Assembly (NCBI GenBank): GCA_036676295.1
Contig: JAKFDE010000023.1
Coordinates: 1-64,000 of the forward strand
Direction: 5' to 3'
Origin: UBA4416 sp036676295
Lineage (GTDB): Bacteria > Bacteroidota > Bacteroidia > B-17B0 > Aurantibacillaceae
DNA length: 64,000 nt
The notes beneath the pieces are model-generated. The model worked only from the letters and a program-made list of their open reading frames with translations. It searched no databases and was not told where the DNA came from. Made by a program: the position numbers and the translations under genes. This document shows positions 27,446-36,900 of this stretch, piece by piece. Numbering within the stretch: position 1 is the first letter of the stretch; every line of letters begins with the position of its first letter.

Positions 27446-27482
27446 AAAAAAAATCCCTTTCACCGTTTGATGAAAGGGATTT
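27446..27482 (-). terminator. intrinsic terminator of the tonB-exb operon
   Basis: On the minus strand the stem AAATCCCTTTCA / TGAAAGGGATTT (12 bp, coordinates 27451-27462 and 27471-27482) with an 8-base loop is followed by a T-run (plus-strand A-run 27446-27453). It lies 18 bp beyond the tonB stop. Confidence 0.88.
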
Positions 27483-27499
27483 ATTATAGTTTAAATTGA

Positions 27500-28357
27500 T
27501 TATCTCAACTGGAAGTTAATTGGTAAGTTGAAGAACACCGGTACTGAACGTCCGTTTTGTTTTCCAGCTTTCCAGTTTGGCATCGATTTTACAACTCGAA
27601 TCGCTTCTTTGTCGCACTCTTGACAACCTGGTACACCTTTTAATACTTGTACATCTGTGATGTTACCATTACCGTTAACAACGAATTTCAAGAAACATTT
27701 ACCACTTAAACCAGCTTCTTTAGCCATTTGAGGATATTGAATGTTTTTTTGAATGTACTTCATCATTTCTTGTGGTCCACCCGGAAACTCCGGCATCTCT
27801 TCTACTACAGTAAAGATCTCAGGAGCTTTTTCTTCAATAACAGTACCTGTTCCATTTCCGTCTGGTACTACAACCGCATCTCCATCACCTTCCTGAGTAA
27901 CCGTACCAACATTGGTTTCAGTTAATTTTTCTTGTGGTGGTGGTGGGTCAGTTTCTACCGCATCATCCTTGATCACCGGAGGAACGAATTTTACCGTTTC
28001 CATTACTGGCGGTGGCGGTGGTGGTGGTGGTGGTGGTGGTTCGTTTTTGTCTGCCGGTGGCGGAGTTAAATCGATCTGTGTCATATCTAACACAGGCTCT
28101 TTCGCCATTTCAGTTCCTTTTAAACCCATAATAACTTTAACCCCCATTCCTAAAGCTAAAGCCGCAACCATACTTAATAGAATCAACATAACTGTTCTGT
28201 CATATTTTTTACGTATTTCGTATGCGCCATACTCTTGATTTCTTTCAGCAAAAACGATCTCGTTTCTATCTGCAGAAACCACATTATTCCATCTTTCTAT
28301 AATCAATAATATAGAAACTAGGCCAATAATGATTGCTAATATTAATATTCCTATCAT
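27500..28357 (-). CDS. tonB: TonB-family energy transducer
   Basis: 285 residues. The N-terminus has a hydrophobic segment at 1-20, then the Bacteroidota TonB motif RNQEYGAYEIRKKYDRTV and a second membrane helix (about 54-78). A periplasmic linker contains 11 consecutive prolines encoded by an ACC/GCC repeat. The C-terminal TonB domain (about 190-285) begins FPGGPQEMMKYI and includes YPQMAKEAGLSGKCFLKFVV and MPNWKAGKQNGRSVPVFFNLP. It passes proton-motive energy from ExbBD to outer-membrane receptors. The extra N-terminal helix before the usual one is noteworthy. Last gene of the exbB-exbD-exbD-tonB operon. Confidence 0.93.
   Translation of the reverse strand: MIGILILAIIIGLVSILLIIERWNNVVSADRNEIVFAERNQEYGAYEIRKKYDRTVMLILLSMVAALALGMGVKVIMGLKGTEMAKEPVLDMTQIDLTPPPADKNEPPPPPPPPPPPVMETVKFVPPVIKDDAVETDPPPPQEKLTETNVGTVTQEGDGDAVVVPDGNGTGTVIEEKAPEIFTVVEEMPEFPGGPQEMMKYIQKNIQYPQMAKEAGLSGKCFLKFVVNGNGNITDVQVLKGVPGCQECDKEAIRVVKSMPNWKAGKQNGRSVPVFFNLPINFQLR
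28008..28040. repeat. GGT/GGC triplet repeat encoding the TonB polyproline run
   Basis: Eleven consecutive triplets on the plus strand (GGC GGT GGC, then eight GGT), read as prolines on the minus strand. Such a tract may vary in length by slippage in steps of one residue without breaking the frame. Confidence 0.8.
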
Positions 28358-28359
28358 GA

Positions 28360-29001
28360 TTACTTAATTTTTTCTTGTAATAATGCGTATTCTGTAGCCA
28401 TCATTTCTACTCCTAAAACACGTTTACCCACATTGCAAATTTTTAATTCATCCAACATGTCAATCGCATTCTTGTATGTAGCCTGATCGTCTGTTTTAAT
28501 TAGAACAGTAATAGCTCTTGTGTCTGCCGTTGCTTCCATTGCCAAACGTTTGAAAGTTGAGTCAGGTAAAGTTTTGTTGATGTTTTTTGCTTCTAAACTT
28601 TTAATTTCATCAACTGCCCATTTGTTTTTTTCAAGCAATAAAGCATGTAACCCTTCTGAGCTAAAATTTGTTTCTTGTAACTGAGTTGGAGGCGCACCTT
28701 TTTCGTTACCAGGAGCATAAAATTGTCCGGCATAATAAAAAATACGATCATCTTTAGTTAATAAAAAGGTTACCCCGTTTTTAACTTCTGGTGGTGGTGG
28801 ACTTCCCGGAGGTGGTTCAGCCGGCATGCTCAACTCCATACTTTTTGGTTTGCTAAAGGTAGATGTTAAAACGAAGAACGTTAATAACAAGAACGCTAAA
28901 TCCACCATGGGCGTCATATCTACGCGGGTACTCTGTTTCTTGGCGCGTTTTTTACCGCCTTTACCATGCCCGCTGTCGCCGCCTTCTGCTATTTCTGCCA
29001 T
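28360..29001 (-). CDS. exbD: ExbD/TolR-family biopolymer transport protein (second copy)
   Basis: 213 residues. A basic N-terminus (GKKRAKKQSTR) is followed by VDMTPMVDLAFLLLTFFVL, the single membrane helix with the essential Asp, then a proline-rich linker (PPPGSPPPPE) and a periplasmic domain. Pairs with ExbB in the proton-driven motor. Two bases separate it from tonB. Its linker and domain differ markedly from the neighbouring ExbD, so the two are not recent duplicates. Confidence 0.92.
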   Translation of the reverse strand: MAEIAEGGDSGHGKGGKKRAKKQSTRVDMTPMVDLAFLLLTFFVLTSTFSKPKSMELSMPAEPPPGSPPPPEVKNGVTFLLTKDDRIFYYAGQFYAPGNEKGAPPTQLQETNFSSEGLHALLLEKNKWAVDEIKSLEAKNINKTLPDSTFKRLAMEATADTRAITVLIKTDDQATYKNAIDMLDELKICNVGKRVLGVEMMATEYALLQEKIK

Positions 29002-29036
29002 GTTAAGTTAGTTTATAATAGTTAATACTTTTTTAA

Positions 29037-29717
29037 TTAGTGTGCTTTTGCTGCAGGTTTAGTTTCCCCACCTTCCATTGATGTGATCAAATTGAACGTG
29101 TAAATCTTCATGTCAGTAAAAGTTTTAAATACATCCTTAATATAAATGTATTTGGCTTTTCCGTCTGCTTTAATAGCGTAACGAGGTTTTTCGCCTTTAA
29201 ACTGCTGATTTTTTTCAGCTGCTTTATCCTTCTCCCTCATGTAAATAGCATTTAACTCTTGAGCTGAAATGTTAATCCAATCTCTCAATTGGTTATTTAC
29301 AGAATCCAAAGGAACACCTTTTTGTGGTTGGAATTTTAAACGTTCCGCTTCGGAAGCATCTAAATAACGAGGTAAATCTTTAATTTCTACCCCAAAACTT
29401 GATAAACCACCGAATTTTTTAGTTTGATCCGCATTAAACTTTACGTTATACTTCTCGCTAATTCGTGCTAAAGCATTTTTTTTAGCTTCTGCGTTTCCAA
29501 CACCAAAAAATGCTCTCCCATTATTATCAACTGTTACCAGAATTGTATTTTCCGGTAAAGCCTTGTCAGACACTGATGATGGTGGATCCACGATCACCGG
29601 TTCTGCCATTCTGAAAGAGGCCGTAAGCATAAAGAACGTTACCAATAAGAACGCTAAATCCACCATAGGAGTCATGTCTATCGATGGTGCATGTGCTGCT
29701 GGTTTTATCTTTGGCAT
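29037..29717 (-). CDS. exbD: ExbD/TolR-family biopolymer transport protein (first copy)
   Basis: 226 residues. The membrane helix IDMTPMVDLAFLLVTFFML carries the conserved Asp. A longer periplasmic region follows with KPRYAIKADGKAKYIYIKDVFKTF, similar to TolR-type domains. Two dissimilar ExbD genes between exbB and tonB are the usual Bacteroidota arrangement and may form a hetero-oligomeric stator plug. Confidence 0.92.
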   Translation of the reverse strand: MPKIKPAAHAPSIDMTPMVDLAFLLVTFFMLTASFRMAEPVIVDPPSSVSDKALPENTILVTVDNNGRAFFGVGNAEAKKNALARISEKYNVKFNADQTKKFGGLSSFGVEIKDLPRYLDASEAERLKFQPQKGVPLDSVNNQLRDWINISAQELNAIYMREKDKAAEKNQQFKGEKPRYAIKADGKAKYIYIKDVFKTFTDMKIYTFNLITSMEGGETKPAAKAH

Positions 29718-29787
29718 GTTTACTTAATTAATTAATTTTTATATAGAGATACAATTTCATTTATCATTCCATAAAGGAATCATAAAA

Positions 29788-30591
29788 TTATTTTCCTGAA
29801 GTTTGGAATTCTTGTACAATTGAGAATCCGGCTTCGTCCATTGCATAAGTTAATTGATCTACACGGTTAGAGAACAAGTTGTAGAAAATAATAGCTAATG
29901 CAGAAGATAAGATACCCACTAATGTATTTACCAAGGCTTCAGAGATACCAGTTGCTAAAGCGGCTGTATCAGGAGTACCAGCTGCTGCTAACGCACCGAA
30001 GGCACGGATCATACCTACAACCGTTCCGATCAAACCAACTAATGTACCAATAGAAGCACACGTTGAAATAACGCTCATGTTTTTAGATAACATTGGTAAT
30101 TCTAAAGAAGTAGCTTCTTCTAATGCTTTAGTGATAGCCGATACTTTAGCTTCCTTGTCCATTGAAGAATCGTTTTGCACGAATTTATATTTCATTAAAC
30201 CTTCGTGAACTACATTTCCTAAAGATCCTTTTTGTTTATCACACTCGGCAATGGCTCCATCTAAATCATGAGAAGCAATTAATTCTTTGATCTTTTCAAC
30301 GAATTTGTCAGTTTTTCCACGGCCATTTGCTTTTTGAATAGTGATGAAACGCTCAATAGCAAACGTAATTACTGTAAATAAAGTCCCTAATAAAATTGGA
30401 ACAATAAATCCTCCTTTGTACATGATACCGAAGAAGTTAAGTGGGTGCCCTTTTTCCGGACCTTCTGCATCAAAATTGCCTGGAGCTCCTAATACAAATT
30501 TATACACAATAATTCCGATTACTAAACAGATAGCAATAGCTAAAGCTGAAACGATGAACGGAAATCCGCCTGATGTTTTTTTGTTACTCAT
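29788..30591 (-). CDS. exbB: MotA/TolQ/ExbB proton channel family protein
   Basis: 267 residues with an N-terminal helix (9-31), a second around 50-70, a cytoplasmic domain containing HDLDGAIAECDK, and the two C-terminal helices with the family hallmark TCASIGTLVGLIGTVVGMIRAF and TGISEALVNTLVGILSSALAII. It forms the inner-membrane motor with the two ExbD proteins and TonB. First gene of the operon, behind a good promoter. Confidence 0.94.
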   Translation of the reverse strand: MSNKKTSGGFPFIVSALAIAICLVIGIIVYKFVLGAPGNFDAEGPEKGHPLNFFGIMYKGGFIVPILLGTLFTVITFAIERFITIQKANGRGKTDKFVEKIKELIASHDLDGAIAECDKQKGSLGNVVHEGLMKYKFVQNDSSMDKEAKVSAITKALEEATSLELPMLSKNMSVISTCASIGTLVGLIGTVVGMIRAFGALAAAGTPDTAALATGISEALVNTLVGILSSALAIIFYNLFSNRVDQLTYAMDEAGFSIVQEFQTSGK

Positions 30592-30633
30592 GATTGTTGT
30601 TTTTTAGTTAGTTTCTATTTTTTAGAATGACGC

Positions 30634-30664
30634 CAAACATAGCAAAAAGGTTTTTAAATAGCAA
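30634..30664 (-). promoter_or_regulatory. exbB operon promoter
   Basis: On the minus strand, TTG (30664-30662), a 20-base spacer and TATGTTTG (30641-30634) match the Bacteroidota -33/-7 consensus. The leader to the exbB ATG is about 35 bases. Confidence 0.65.
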
Positions 30665-30880
30665 TAAACAAATGCTAACTTTTTGTTAATGTTTAAATCG
30701 TTCCATTTTTTGCTAATGACGCAATTCTACAGCAAATATTGCTTGTTTTAGAAGAAAAACTGTAAGTGATTTTGTAAGTGGCGACTTTGGGTTGGTAAGT
30801 GGTAGGAAAAGGGGGAAGGAAGCCGTTGGCAGATGAAAGTTGTGTCAGCTTTAACATTGTTTGGTCTAAGCCTCTTGTTT

Positions 30881-30904
30881 GTCAGTTCGAGCGGTGTCGA
30901 GAAC
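30881..30904. repeat. single arm of the GTCAGTTCGAGCG repeat
   Basis: GTCAGTTCGAGCGGTGTCGA and its GAAC extension resemble the left arm of the inverted repeat at 27360, but no inverted partner is visible nearby. It lies six bases from the end of the OmpA-family gene. Confidence 0.6.
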
Positions 30905-30909
30905 AATAA

Positions 30910-32862
30910 CTACTTCAAATAACTAATAGCAATGATCTGTATTTTACGTTCTGCTGCGGCATAGGGACTATAAACTGAATTTTTAACATCTTTCACGTCA
31001 TCACTCACCTTGCTAACCGGAAGTTCGCCAATATCTTCATTAAAAAATTCAATACGGCCTTCGGCTTCATTAGTATTATCAACGTATTTAACAAAAATAC
31101 CCTCTTTGTACTCCATAAAATAGTTTCGTAAACTGCTGATACGGCGTTTAGCTAAATTCACATTATAATCCGTACTTGCTAAAGGGCTGCAATAACCTTT
31201 CATGGTTATTTTTACTTTTTCGCCACGTAATAAAACCTGCTCTAACAATTGGGCAAATTTGTCGAGATCCTGCATTCCGGCATCCACACTATCTTCAAAA
31301 AAGTTTTCAATTTTATTTGTTGCCAATAAATAATTGTCGTCTTTTAATCCGTTAGTGTACTCACTTACATATTTTCTTTTTAAGGCAACATAATCATCAT
31401 ACGTTTTTTTGTAATTCTTTTTAGTAACAATTACTTTGGTTTTAGGTTCAGGTTCATCGTTATGGAAATACAATGTCAATGGCACCAATACCTTCATCTG
31501 ATTGATCAGCAAAGCTGTTGTGTCAACCGGCTTAGGAGGCTCCGTTAATGGCGTAATTGGAAAACTATAAATATCATTACAACAATTAGGTTTATCTTCA
31601 AAGTAAGAACCCAATCGATTAGAGGAAATATAAGCCCTGTCTTTTTTAGAGTTAATGCTGTAATAAATATCGTTGTAGCTACTGTTGATTGGGTAGCCAA
31701 TATTCTCTGCTTCTAAAAATTCTGTTTTATTATAAGTGCTTTTAAAAATATCAAAATTACCTAAGCCTTTGTGCCAGGTACTGCTGAAGTATAACGTATT
31801 ATTTTCTTTTACAAACCAAGGCGTTATTTCATCCTCAATGGTATTTACTTTTTTTCCAAGGTTAACAGGGTTTTCAAAAGATCCATCGGTATTCATTATA
31901 GCATACCAAATATCCATGGCACCTTCTCCTCCAACTCTATCGCTCGCAAAAAACAACACTTCTTTTTCATTAAGTTGGCTTAAACATGGTTGCGTATTGG
32001 TATACCCGGCCACATTAATTGGAGCCGGTAATTTTTTTAGATCTGTCCAATGTCCGTCCTTAAAATCAGATACATAAATTTCGCAACGGTATTGGCTCGC
32101 ATTTAGTGCACTGCAGCGTGATACAAAGATCTTTGTGAAATCTGCGTTAAAACTTGTGTTAGCATTATGAATTCCATTTTTATTAAATAAACTATCGAGC
32201 TCCTGAGCTTTTAAAAATTTATTTTGTTTTTTAGGAGATTTGTGTGCTGTATATAATTTATTAAAACCAATATCATTCGCATCTGTTTTTGATTTATCCC
32301 TTAACGAAGAAAAATACAAGGTGCTGTCATACTCAAACGGAGCGTACTCGCTCACACGGCTATTTACCATGCTGTCTAAGTGTACCACTTTAACATCAAC
32401 CGGATTTTTAATAAGGATCTGTGCATAATCACAGGCCTCTACTTCTTGTTTTGCTTTCAGGGCAAGACGTTGCTTTTCTTTGTCTTTACTGTTACGATTT
32501 TTTTTATAATACTTATCAAAGTATTTTTTAGCTTCTTTGTATTTACCGATGTTCTTTAATAACGTCGCAATATGAAATGGCACTTCTTTATACGTTCTGC
32601 CATTATCGTGTTTGTAAATTTTTTGATACCAGTGTAAAGCTGTTGTATTATCATAATTTAAACGAGACGCATCGGCCACTAATAACTGATATTCTACTTT
32701 TGACGAATCCAATAAAATTAGTTGAGTATAAATTTGAGCCGCTGATGAATAATCTTTTTTTGCATTGGCTTCAATACCTTGTTTTAATAATTGTTTGATG
32801 CTTTGCCCATAAGCAACTACAGAAAAACACATTACAATTATCAAACTTACTACTTTCTTCAT
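30910..32862 (-). CDS. TPR-PD40-OmpA family outer-membrane-associated protein (PorE-like architecture)
   Basis: 650 residues from ATG 32862, chosen because it gives the signal peptide MKKVVSLIIVMCFSVVAYGQ and begins one base after the porP stop; an upstream ATG at 32958 is inside porP. TPR units occupy about 20-130. PD40/WD40-like blades follow (LYFSSLRD, FFASDRVGGEGAMDIWYA, LYFSSTWHKGLGNFDIF, AYISSNRLG), and an OmpA-like domain ends the protein (about 500-650, MKGYCSPLASTDYNVNLAKRR). Members of this architecture serve T9SS or gliding machinery. The OmpA loop lacks the usual TD-x-G Asp and reads CSPLAST, so canonical peptidoglycan binding is uncertain. Confidence 0.87.
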   Translation of the reverse strand: MKKVVSLIIVMCFSVVAYGQSIKQLLKQGIEANAKKDYSSAAQIYTQLILLDSSKVEYQLLVADASRLNYDNTTALHWYQKIYKHDNGRTYKEVPFHIATLLKNIGKYKEAKKYFDKYYKKNRNSKDKEKQRLALKAKQEVEACDYAQILIKNPVDVKVVHLDSMVNSRVSEYAPFEYDSTLYFSSLRDKSKTDANDIGFNKLYTAHKSPKKQNKFLKAQELDSLFNKNGIHNANTSFNADFTKIFVSRCSALNASQYRCEIYVSDFKDGHWTDLKKLPAPINVAGYTNTQPCLSQLNEKEVLFFASDRVGGEGAMDIWYAIMNTDGSFENPVNLGKKVNTIEDEITPWFVKENNTLYFSSTWHKGLGNFDIFKSTYNKTEFLEAENIGYPINSSYNDIYYSINSKKDRAYISSNRLGSYFEDKPNCCNDIYSFPITPLTEPPKPVDTTALLINQMKVLVPLTLYFHNDEPEPKTKVIVTKKNYKKTYDDYVALKRKYVSEYTNGLKDDNYLLATNKIENFFEDSVDAGMQDLDKFAQLLEQVLLRGEKVKITMKGYCSPLASTDYNVNLAKRRISSLRNYFMEYKEGIFVKYVDNTNEAEGRIEFFNEDIGELPVSKVSDDVKDVKNSVYSPYAAAERKIQIIAISYLK

Positions 32863-32863
32863 T

Positions 32864-33901
32864 CTACATGTAAACTGGGCACACTCTGGTTTTGGGCACA
32901 AATAATTTTGGACGAGCGTAAATATAAATGAATGAAATTTCGAAAGCGCCACGACCATTAGTTGCTTGTTTAAACTGAGAATAATTATAATCGTAAGATG
33001 CCTGGAAACGCATGCTATTATATTGTAAGCCTAAGGTTGTAATAAAGGCGTCACCCAAACGGGTTAATACTCCCAGATTTAAAACTGTATTTGTTTTTGG
33101 ATCCACAGTATAATAATAAGATAAGCCTGTTACGTTTTCGCGAAAAGCTTGTTGTTGTTGACCATAATACTCTAACATAATGGAAGAGATATTATTGAAA
33201 CTATATTTTAATTGCAATTGCTCTAAGTGTTTTGGCCTTAATACAACACCCTGAGTATTGTTAAACGAAATATTAGGTTTATTGATATGACTAATACCGT
33301 AACCTATTGTTGCCTGAATTTTTTGATTAAATTTTTTCTGGATAACGGCTCCTAATCCAAGATCTGCAAAAATTTTATTTTGCTTATCAAAGTTTTCTCC
33401 ATTTGCTAAGCCTTGATTATAGGCGTCTCCATCCCATTGTTTGTCAAATGATAATTTACTGGTGTTAATTCCAATATTAGTAATACCCGCCAATACGCCC
33501 AAAGCAATAGTTAAACCCGAATCTTTTTTGAATGAAAATTTATGATTGATCGGGATTTTAATGTCAGTAATATTATAATTCCCATCACCGGCAACGTCAT
33601 GGTTAAAAAGAAAGCCAACCGCTTCATCAGTGCCTTTGATCAAGGATTTATTCAAATTAAAATCGGCGCCAAAACTAAAAGTGTTATAAGGAACCTTCAC
33701 TGTCTTCCATTGATTACGGTAATTAAAAATAATACGGCCATCGCCATCATACATACCGGCATTAGCAGGGTTTAAATTAATGGGCGACATGTTCCAATTA
33801 GAAAAATGTATATCCTGAGAAAACAAAAGAGCAGAATTAAGAAGGCAGAAGGCAAAAGCCAACGCTCTTAAAAATCTAATATGTCTTCTCTTACCTGTCA
33901 T
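32864..33901 (-). CDS. PorP/SprF-family T9SS outer-membrane protein
   Basis: 345 residues with a signal peptide (FAFCLLNSALLFSQ) and the family start DIHFSNWNMSPINLNPANAG, then GRIIFNYRNQWKTV and many amphipathic strands of a barrel. SprF-type proteins are needed to export or anchor partner adhesins carrying type B sorting domains. Its ATG overlaps the stop of the upstream giant gene by one base (TAATG), so the two are translationally coupled. This fits a dedicated partner. Confidence 0.92.
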   Translation of the reverse strand: MTGKRRHIRFLRALAFAFCLLNSALLFSQDIHFSNWNMSPINLNPANAGMYDGDGRIIFNYRNQWKTVKVPYNTFSFGADFNLNKSLIKGTDEAVGFLFNHDVAGDGNYNITDIKIPINHKFSFKKDSGLTIALGVLAGITNIGINTSKLSFDKQWDGDAYNQGLANGENFDKQNKIFADLGLGAVIQKKFNQKIQATIGYGISHINKPNISFNNTQGVVLRPKHLEQLQLKYSFNNISSIMLEYYGQQQQAFRENVTGLSYYYTVDPKTNTVLNLGVLTRLGDAFITTLGLQYNSMRFQASYDYNYSQFKQATNGRGAFEISFIYIYARPKLFVPKTRVCPVYM

Positions 33902-36900
33902 TACTTCATCAAGGTGATGTTACCTTTTTTAAATGATTGCTCTCCGTTATTGCATGTAAACGTCATATAATAACCATAAACGCCTTGATCTAAAGCTTTG
34001 CCTTTATATAAGCCGTCCCAACCTTTTTTAATATCATTGGTTTCAAATAATTTTTCACCCCAACGATCATAAATTGTCAAATACACTTCTGTTACAAAAT
34101 TACTTCTGATAAATAAGACATCATTTGCTCCATCTCCATTTGGCGTAAAACCTGTGGGTAAATACACCACATCTTCATTACACACATTAGTAGTTACCTC
34201 AACATAAATTGTTTTTAATGCGTGGCGACATCCATTTTGGTCTGTAAAGTAGATGGTATATTCTCCTGTTTTTGTTGGCGTAAGCACATATACATTATTG
34301 CCCTGACTTACAATTGGCGCAGTAGGTACAACATTTATCGAGCCTGTATATGTAAACCCATTTAAGTTAACAGTAACCGACTCTCCAAGAATTAATGTTG
34401 TTGAGCTTACCGTAATGGAAGCAGTATTATACGAAAAAGGCAAAACAGAAACCTGGGTCAACAAATCACTTTTACAAGTATCTGTTCCGTTTATGTGACT
34501 AACTGTAACTGTATAAAATGTAGTTGAACTAGGAAAGGCTAAAGGATTGGAAATATTAGGATTAGATAAACCGGTTGGTGGTGACCAGGAATAAATAGTT
34601 CCCCCACTTGCATATAATTGAACAGTATCTTCTACGCATTTAAAAATACCGGGGTTCACGGCAACCGGATCAAAGCCGGTTAAAATCAAAGCCTGTTCGG
34701 TTGTATCCATACAGCCCTGAGCATTAGATGTGATCAAAGATACCGTATAAGTACCCGGATTACCATAATAATGCAATGGATGTTGTTGAACAGAATTAGT
34801 AACATCTCCGAAATTCCACGACCATGAAACAGGGGCTAACGTTGAAGCATCGGTGAATTGAACATTATTACTACAGCCGCCAACACTATAAGTAAATGCT
34901 GAATTTATAATAGGATAAACATTAACGGAAGTAGTTAAGGTTTTGACACAAACTTTTCCAAACAAACTATTTTGTGTAATGGTTACTGAATAAACAGTAC
35001 TCGTTGTTACATTACATGCTGTTGAATAATTATTTGTACTCGAAAGTCCTACACTCGGTTGCCAACTATAACTAACACCGCCATTAGCATATAGATTTGC
35101 TATTTCATAAGAACATTTTGGTGGCCAACCACTCACTCTTGCCGAATCAACCGGCACTACAATGACTTTAGCTACAGAATCTTTGCAAGTTACACCGACT
35201 TGTGAAACTAAAGAGATGGTATACGTACCTCCGGTAAAAAAACTGTAACCAGGATTTTGCGCTGTAGAAAACAAAGATCCATTTTGATACCACTTGCATG
35301 GAACTGAAGAGGGACTGGTTTGATTAATGAAATTAACTTTATTCGAACACGAATCAACCGTTATAGTAAAATCACTTACAGGAACAGGTTGAACGGTGAT
35401 CAAAACTTTAGCCGTATCATGCAGCGAATTACAAATAGAGGTTTTTACATAGAGGTTAACCGTGTAAGTTCCTGCAGCTGTAAATGTTTTTACCGGATCT
35501 GTAATAATAGACGTTGTGTCATTATTACCAAAATCCCACAAAAATGCATGACCGGGCGTACTGTTATTTGTAAGTGTTACGGTTAAAGGAGCGCAACCGG
35601 TAAGCGTACTGGCGGAGATATTAGCCTGAGCCGTATTTAATTGAAAATCGATTTTAAAAACGCCATTATTACAATTATAATTATCTGTATTATGGTTAGG
35701 ATTTCCGGGTGTGTTTGGCCATGCCCCTGGTGTTACCGGAAAATCATCGTGCTGAGTTGCGGCTGTAGTACCACCACAACCAGCACATACCGATTGATAA
35801 ATAATGCCTCGTTTATCAAAACGACTGGTGCCGCCATCCACATGTTCCTGACTTAAACCACCACCAAAATAACTTCCAAATAAAATATTAGCCATGTTGG
35901 GGCCCAGTACCATCATATAAAAATTAAAACCATCAGTTACTGATTGGATCGCATTGCCAGTTAATGGCATACCATTAGTGGCATTACCCGTAAGGATATT
36001 TCCTCCCCAACCTGATAAATACACGTTACCGGCACAATCAATAGAAAACGCTGAAGGAGAAATGTTAACGTTGCCATTACCATTACCAAAAATCGTTGAG
36101 GCTAATAAACTACTCAATTGGCTATTTAATTTTTGAATATACTGCTTACTGTTTCCAACGGAAAATACGCCGGGCGTAATGGGCATATTCCCTAAGGATT
36201 GGCCATATAAATACACATTTTGCTGATTATCCAATTGCACAAAATAACTCTGATCATAATTATTTGTACCAATATAACTACCATGCATAATACTGGATCC
36301 ATCAAATTTTATTTTACAAACATATCCATCACATTTTCCGCCCGCATACGCAGGTTTATAGCTACCAACAGTAGTAGGAAAATTTGTACTGCGCGTGCCG
36401 CCGGTTATGTATATATTTAATGTATCATCTAAGGCTAAAGCATAACCTGCATCCCCATTACTTCCACCAATATATGTGCTAAACACCAAGCCGCTTAACG
36501 TTGGGTTAAATTTTACCAGAACGGCATCTTGTTGACCGCCTAAAGTATTATCTAAAGCGTTTAACGTGGGGAAATCGTTCGACTTAGTACTACTGTAGAT
36601 GTAAATATTATCCAGACTGTCTACCTGAACTTCACCCCTAAATTGATCGCCATAATTAAACATTAATGAATCATATAATGAAGTATTATTGTTATTGTTA
36701 ACGCCATCATTTTTAGACCCTCCTATATATGTTGATGCCATTAATGTAGTTCCTGTTTTATTTAATTTGGCAACATAAATATCTGTACCGCCAAGAAAAA
36801 GAGTTCCGTTTTGCGGGTAATTTAAAAAATCACCGCCATTAAATACATCATCAAAACAACCAATAGTTGTAGGAAAATCGCTTGAACCTGTTGCCCCATA

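Larger units (their letters stand above)
30592..30909. other. gene-free stretch between exbB and the OmpA-family gene
   Basis: The left part holds the minus-strand exbB promoter. The middle has three direct copies of GTAAGTG between about 30760 and 30812. The right end has a single arm of the GTCAGTTCGAGCG repeat (30881-30904) right at the stop codon of the next gene. I see no coding frame, RNA gene or clear terminator. Confidence 0.6.

Noticed and set aside
27912..28238. Plus-strand frame encoding a poly-glycine protein
   Set aside because: It is the antisense of the proline-rich linker of tonB; the glycine run is the mirror of the GGT triplet repeat and there is no independent support.
32863..32958. 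Upstream ATG extending the OmpA-family protein into porP
   Set aside because: It would bury the signal peptide 32 residues inside the protein; ATG 32862 gives a normal exported N-terminus.
36100..36420. Small plus-strand frames opposite the giant SBBP protein
   Set aside because: They are antisense shadows of low-complexity Thr/Asn-rich coding sequence.
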